From Thiopseudomonas acetoxidans (GTDB lineage Bacteria; Pseudomonadota; Gammaproteobacteria; Pseudomonadales; Pseudomonadaceae), in contig NZ_JAUCDY010000005.1 of NCBI RefSeq assembly GCF_030362935.1, positions 1-64,000 on the forward strand: a DNA stretch of 64,000 bases, given 5' to 3'. The notes below the pieces were generated by a model. That model was not told where the DNA came from, did no database searches, and saw only the letters and a program-made list of their open reading frames with translations. Made by a program: the position numbers and the translations under genes. Shown in pieces: positions 61,537 to 64,000 of this stretch; the stretch's first letter is position 1, and each line of letters begins with the position of its first letter.

Positions 61537-63279
61537 TTAATGCTCTGTGCCTTCCTTCACCACCAACACATCTTCCATAATCAAATACTGCAGATCCGAG
61601 CCAAAGAACATATCCAATGCATCTTTGGGTGAGCAGACCATGGCTTCGCCGCGGCGGTTGAGTGAGGTATTGAGCGAAACCCCATTACCAGTGAGCTTTT
61701 CTAACTCGACCATCAGGTCATACCAGCGCGGGTTGTATTGGCGTTCGAGTACTTGCGCACGCGACGTGCCATCTTCGTGGACCACTTCTGGCACGCGCTC
61801 TTTCCACTCATCACTGACTTCAAAGGTAAAGGTCATAAAAGGTGATGGGTGATCCACCTTGAGCATTTTCGGTGCCACAGTATCCAGCATCGACGGGCAG
61901 AATGGACGCCAGCGCTCACGGAACTTAATTTGTGCGTTAATCCGATCAGCCACATTAGGAACGCTTGGACAGCCAATGATCGAACGCCCACCTAAGGCAC
62001 GCGGCCCAAACTCCATGCGGCCTTGAAACCACGCCACAGGATTGCCTTCCACCATGATTTTGGCGATATGTTCAGGGACGTTATCAATTTTTTGCCACTT
62101 TGGCTGACCTGGGTGTTTGGCACAGGCGGCGATGATCTCTTCGTTGCTGTATTCAGGGCCTAGGTAGACGTGTTCCATCTTCTCAACAGGTACGCCTTTG
62201 CGTTGTGACACATAGGCGGCAGCGCCTACCGCGGTACCGGCATCACCAGCCGCGGGCTGCACAAACAGCTCTTTAACTTCATCGCGAGCAATAATTTTTT
62301 GGTTGAGTTTCACGTTCAAGGCACTACCGCCGGCAAAGGCGATGCGGCCGGTCTCTTTGATAATGTCACCCAGATAGTAATCCATCATTTCTAGCGCCAG
62401 CTTTTCAAACAGCGCTTGCACGCTGGCAGCGTAATGGATGTAAGGATCATCGGCGATATCGCCCTCGCGCTTTGGACCTAACCATTCAATGAGCTTAGGT
62501 GAGAAGTAAAAGCCTTTGCCTTTTTCTTTATAGCGACGCAAGCCAATGACGTTGGCATACTCGGTGTTAATGACTAACTCACCGTTTTCAAACTTAGCTA
62601 AACGCGATAAATCATATAGGTCCGGATTACCGTACGGCGCCATGCCCATCACTTTGAATTCGCCGTCAAGCATTTCAAAGCCAAGAAACTCGGTCAAAGC
62701 GCCGTAAAGACCGCCCAATGAGTCTGGATCGTAGAACTCTTTAATTTTATGGATTTTTCCGTTTTCGCCGTAGCCAAAAAAGGTAGTGGCGTATTCGCCC
62801 TTACCGTCAATGCCGAGGATGGCGGTTTTTTCCTTAAAGCCGGAACACAGGTAGGCGCTGGCGGCGTGAGCAATGTGGTGCTCAACAGGTTTAATGGTGA
62901 CTTTTTTTAAGTCAAAACCTAGTTGCTGCAGGCACCATTGGATTTTTTTGTAATAACGCTGGTAGCGGCGATTGCCCATTAAAATAGCATCTAAAGCACG
63001 ATCCGGCGCGTACCAGTAGCGCTTGGCGTAATGCCAGCGGGCTTTTTCAAAAATGCTGATAGGTGCAAAAGGGATGGCGACCACATCCACATCGTCTGGC
63101 GTGATTCCGGCTTGCTCTAAGCAAAACTTAGCAGATTCGTAGGGCATGCGGTTTTTTGCGTGCTTGTCGCGTACTAAACGCTCTTCCTCAACAGCAGCAA
63201 TAAGTTTTCCATCAATGTATAACGCTGCCGATGGGTCATGGCTAAGTGCGCCAGATAGGCCAAGAATAGTCAGTGCCAT
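61537..63279 (-). CDS. wapO: LPS-core carbamoyltransferase, WapO-like
   Basis: A 580-residue NodU/TobZ-family enzyme. It has LGLSGALSHDPSAALYI, VEEERLVRDKHAKNRMP, the metal-site VEHHIAHAASAYL, MEFGPRALGGRSI and VSLNTSLNRRGEAMV. Length and position next to an LPS kinase match the P. aeruginosa enzyme that carbamoylates a core heptose; the name is from recalled synteny. The ATG at 63279 starts the conserved domain; a TTG at 63306 is weaker. Confidence 0.85.
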   Translation of the reverse strand: MALTILGLSGALSHDPSAALYIDGKLIAAVEEERLVRDKHAKNRMPYESAKFCLEQAGITPDDVDVVAIPFAPISIFEKARWHYAKRYWYAPDRALDAILMGNRRYQRYYKKIQWCLQQLGFDLKKVTIKPVEHHIAHAASAYLCSGFKEKTAILGIDGKGEYATTFFGYGENGKIHKIKEFYDPDSLGGLYGALTEFLGFEMLDGEFKVMGMAPYGNPDLYDLSRLAKFENGELVINTEYANVIGLRRYKEKGKGFYFSPKLIEWLGPKREGDIADDPYIHYAASVQALFEKLALEMMDYYLGDIIKETGRIAFAGGSALNVKLNQKIIARDEVKELFVQPAAGDAGTAVGAAAYVSQRKGVPVEKMEHVYLGPEYSNEEIIAACAKHPGQPKWQKIDNVPEHIAKIMVEGNPVAWFQGRMEFGPRALGGRSIIGCPSVPNVADRINAQIKFRERWRPFCPSMLDTVAPKMLKVDHPSPFMTFTFEVSDEWKERVPEVVHEDGTSRAQVLERQYNPRWYDLMVELEKLTGNGVSLNTSLNRRGEAMVCSPKDALDMFFGSDLQYLIMEDVLVVKEGTEH

Positions 63280-63307
63280 GGGTCTTTTTTGCCTCTTAGT
63301 CTTCAAT

Positions 63308-63988
63308 TCAGTTGTCGAGCAGCTGTGGTAAGTGCTGATCTAATAATTTATACAATGGGCTTTCTTGCGGCCAATTGCGTAATAAGCGTGCACGATCGCG
63401 ACTGAATGCACGTACAAAGCTGCGCGGGCTGCTGTGCGCTCGCACCGCATCTAGGTCTATTAATAAACAGCGATCATTATGCCAGAGAATGTTATGTCCT
63501 TTTAGATCTCCGTGACTGATTTTTTCGCGAATCATACTATTGAGCAACAATTGCAACGCCGTTAAATCTGCTTCAGGCACTTGGGCATTATCAATATAGG
63601 GCTGAAAGCGAGCAATCAAGTCTTGTTCACCACAATATTCGGTCACCAGCCAAGCTGTTCGGCGCAAACCCAGCGTACGCTGCTCTTTGACCGCAATGGT
63701 GTTGGCAACAGGGATTTCCAACTGTTGCAAGCGATGCGCTGCTTGCCAGCTATGCCACGCACGGGTTGGCCGCCAGCAGCGTTTTAACCAATGCGAAAAA
63801 CTTTTAATGTTATAGCGCTTGATAATCCAGCTTTTATTACCCTGCTCGACCCGTGCCACTGTTGCTGCACCGCCTGTTTTATAGATATGCCCTTGCTCGA
63901 TAAACTGATCTGGATTAGCCAGCAACGGCTCAATTTCTGCCACATAGCTACGCTGAACAGCGGTAATGCCGCGACTGTTTTTACGCAC
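63308..63988 (-). CDS. LPS-core kinase-like protein (N-terminus may lie beyond window)
   Basis: A protein of at least 226 residues of the WaaP/KdkA/InaA kinase-like fold. It has WIIKRYN (ATP Lys), the catalytic loop ISHGDLKGHNILWHNDRC and the metal-binding LLIDLDAVR. It probably phosphorylates a core heptose or Kdo. The first possible start here is a GTG at 63988, but the frame stays open to the window edge, so the real start may be further right. The next gene, wapO-like, follows closely. Confidence 0.8.
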   Translation of the reverse strand: MRKNSRGITAVQRSYVAEIEPLLANPDQFIEQGHIYKTGGAATVARVEQGNKSWIIKRYNIKSFSHWLKRCWRPTRAWHSWQAAHRLQQLEIPVANTIAVKEQRTLGLRRTAWLVTEYCGEQDLIARFQPYIDNAQVPEADLTALQLLLNSMIREKISHGDLKGHNILWHNDRCLLIDLDAVRAHSSPRSFVRAFSRDRARLLRNWPQESPLYKLLDQHLPQLLDN

Positions 63989-64000
63989 GCTAAACAGGCT

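Noticed and set aside
1..64000. CRISPR array, integrase, complete insertion sequence or rRNA operon
   Set aside because: I saw no evenly spaced short repeats, no transposase or integrase motif and no rRNA sequence. Repeats found are the module copies, REP-like units and the 146-bp element.

Overview
The window looks like chromosome of a gammaproteobacterium close to Pseudomonas. Many genes are near full-length matches to Pseudomonas proteins (FleS/FleR, AlgW, ZipA, LigA, ErdR, MetR, LolB, IspE). Several short blocks keep Pseudomonas gene order as I remember it: smc-zipA-ligA, hpt/upp/uraA, lolB-ispE-tRNA-Gln-prs-rplY-pth-ychF, yajQ-(response regulator)-panE, argJ-secA and mig-14/dnpA. Base composition is moderate, well below that of P. 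aeruginosa, so a smaller-genome relative is likely. No name can be given from sequence alone.

Positions 1-7271, all on the minus strand, are an accessory type I secretion locus. An HlyB-like exporter gene, broken by one frameshift, is followed by cassettes. These carry a conserved C-terminal module of about 200 residues, rich in EF-hand-like DxDxNG loops, that resembles the FrpC self-processing module of Neisseria RTX proteins. Different N-terminal domains precede the module, and small membrane proteins or a lipoprotein that look like immunity proteins lie between the cassettes. One cassette is complete, one runs off the left edge, one is a bare module without the Asp-Pro site, one is a truncated toxin domain and one is only a 17-codon tail. 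This is the most novel part of the window.

Positions 7673-51497 are mostly housekeeping: regulators (metR, erdR, a degenerate GGDEF response regulator), vitamin and cofactor genes (panE, PduO-type adenosyltransferase, MutT-ThiE), argJ, secA, dciA, purine and pyrimidine salvage (hpt, upp, uraA), DNA and cell-division genes (ligA, zipA, smc), the flagellar two-component pair fleSR with a sigma-54 promoter, envelope genes (lolB, ispE, rmlACD, galE, rfaH), tRNA-Gln, prs, rplY, pth, ychF, dinB, trxB and algW. A short inverted-repeat element of about 146 bp occurs in two full copies and one partial copy, each abutting a TAA stop codon. A minus-strand small RNA candidate with C-rich loops lies between uraA and ligA.

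Positions 51564-64000 carry a Nif3-like protein and then a lipopolysaccharide-modification region: DnpA-like deacetylase, Mig-14-like protein, two kinase-fold LPS proteins, two glycosyltransferases and two unlike carbamoyltransferases in tandem. A hipBA module has been inserted exactly at the mig-14/dnpA junction and is flanked by a 23-bp direct repeat. The middle of this region (about 57.2-61.5 kb) is AT-rich and looks acquired.
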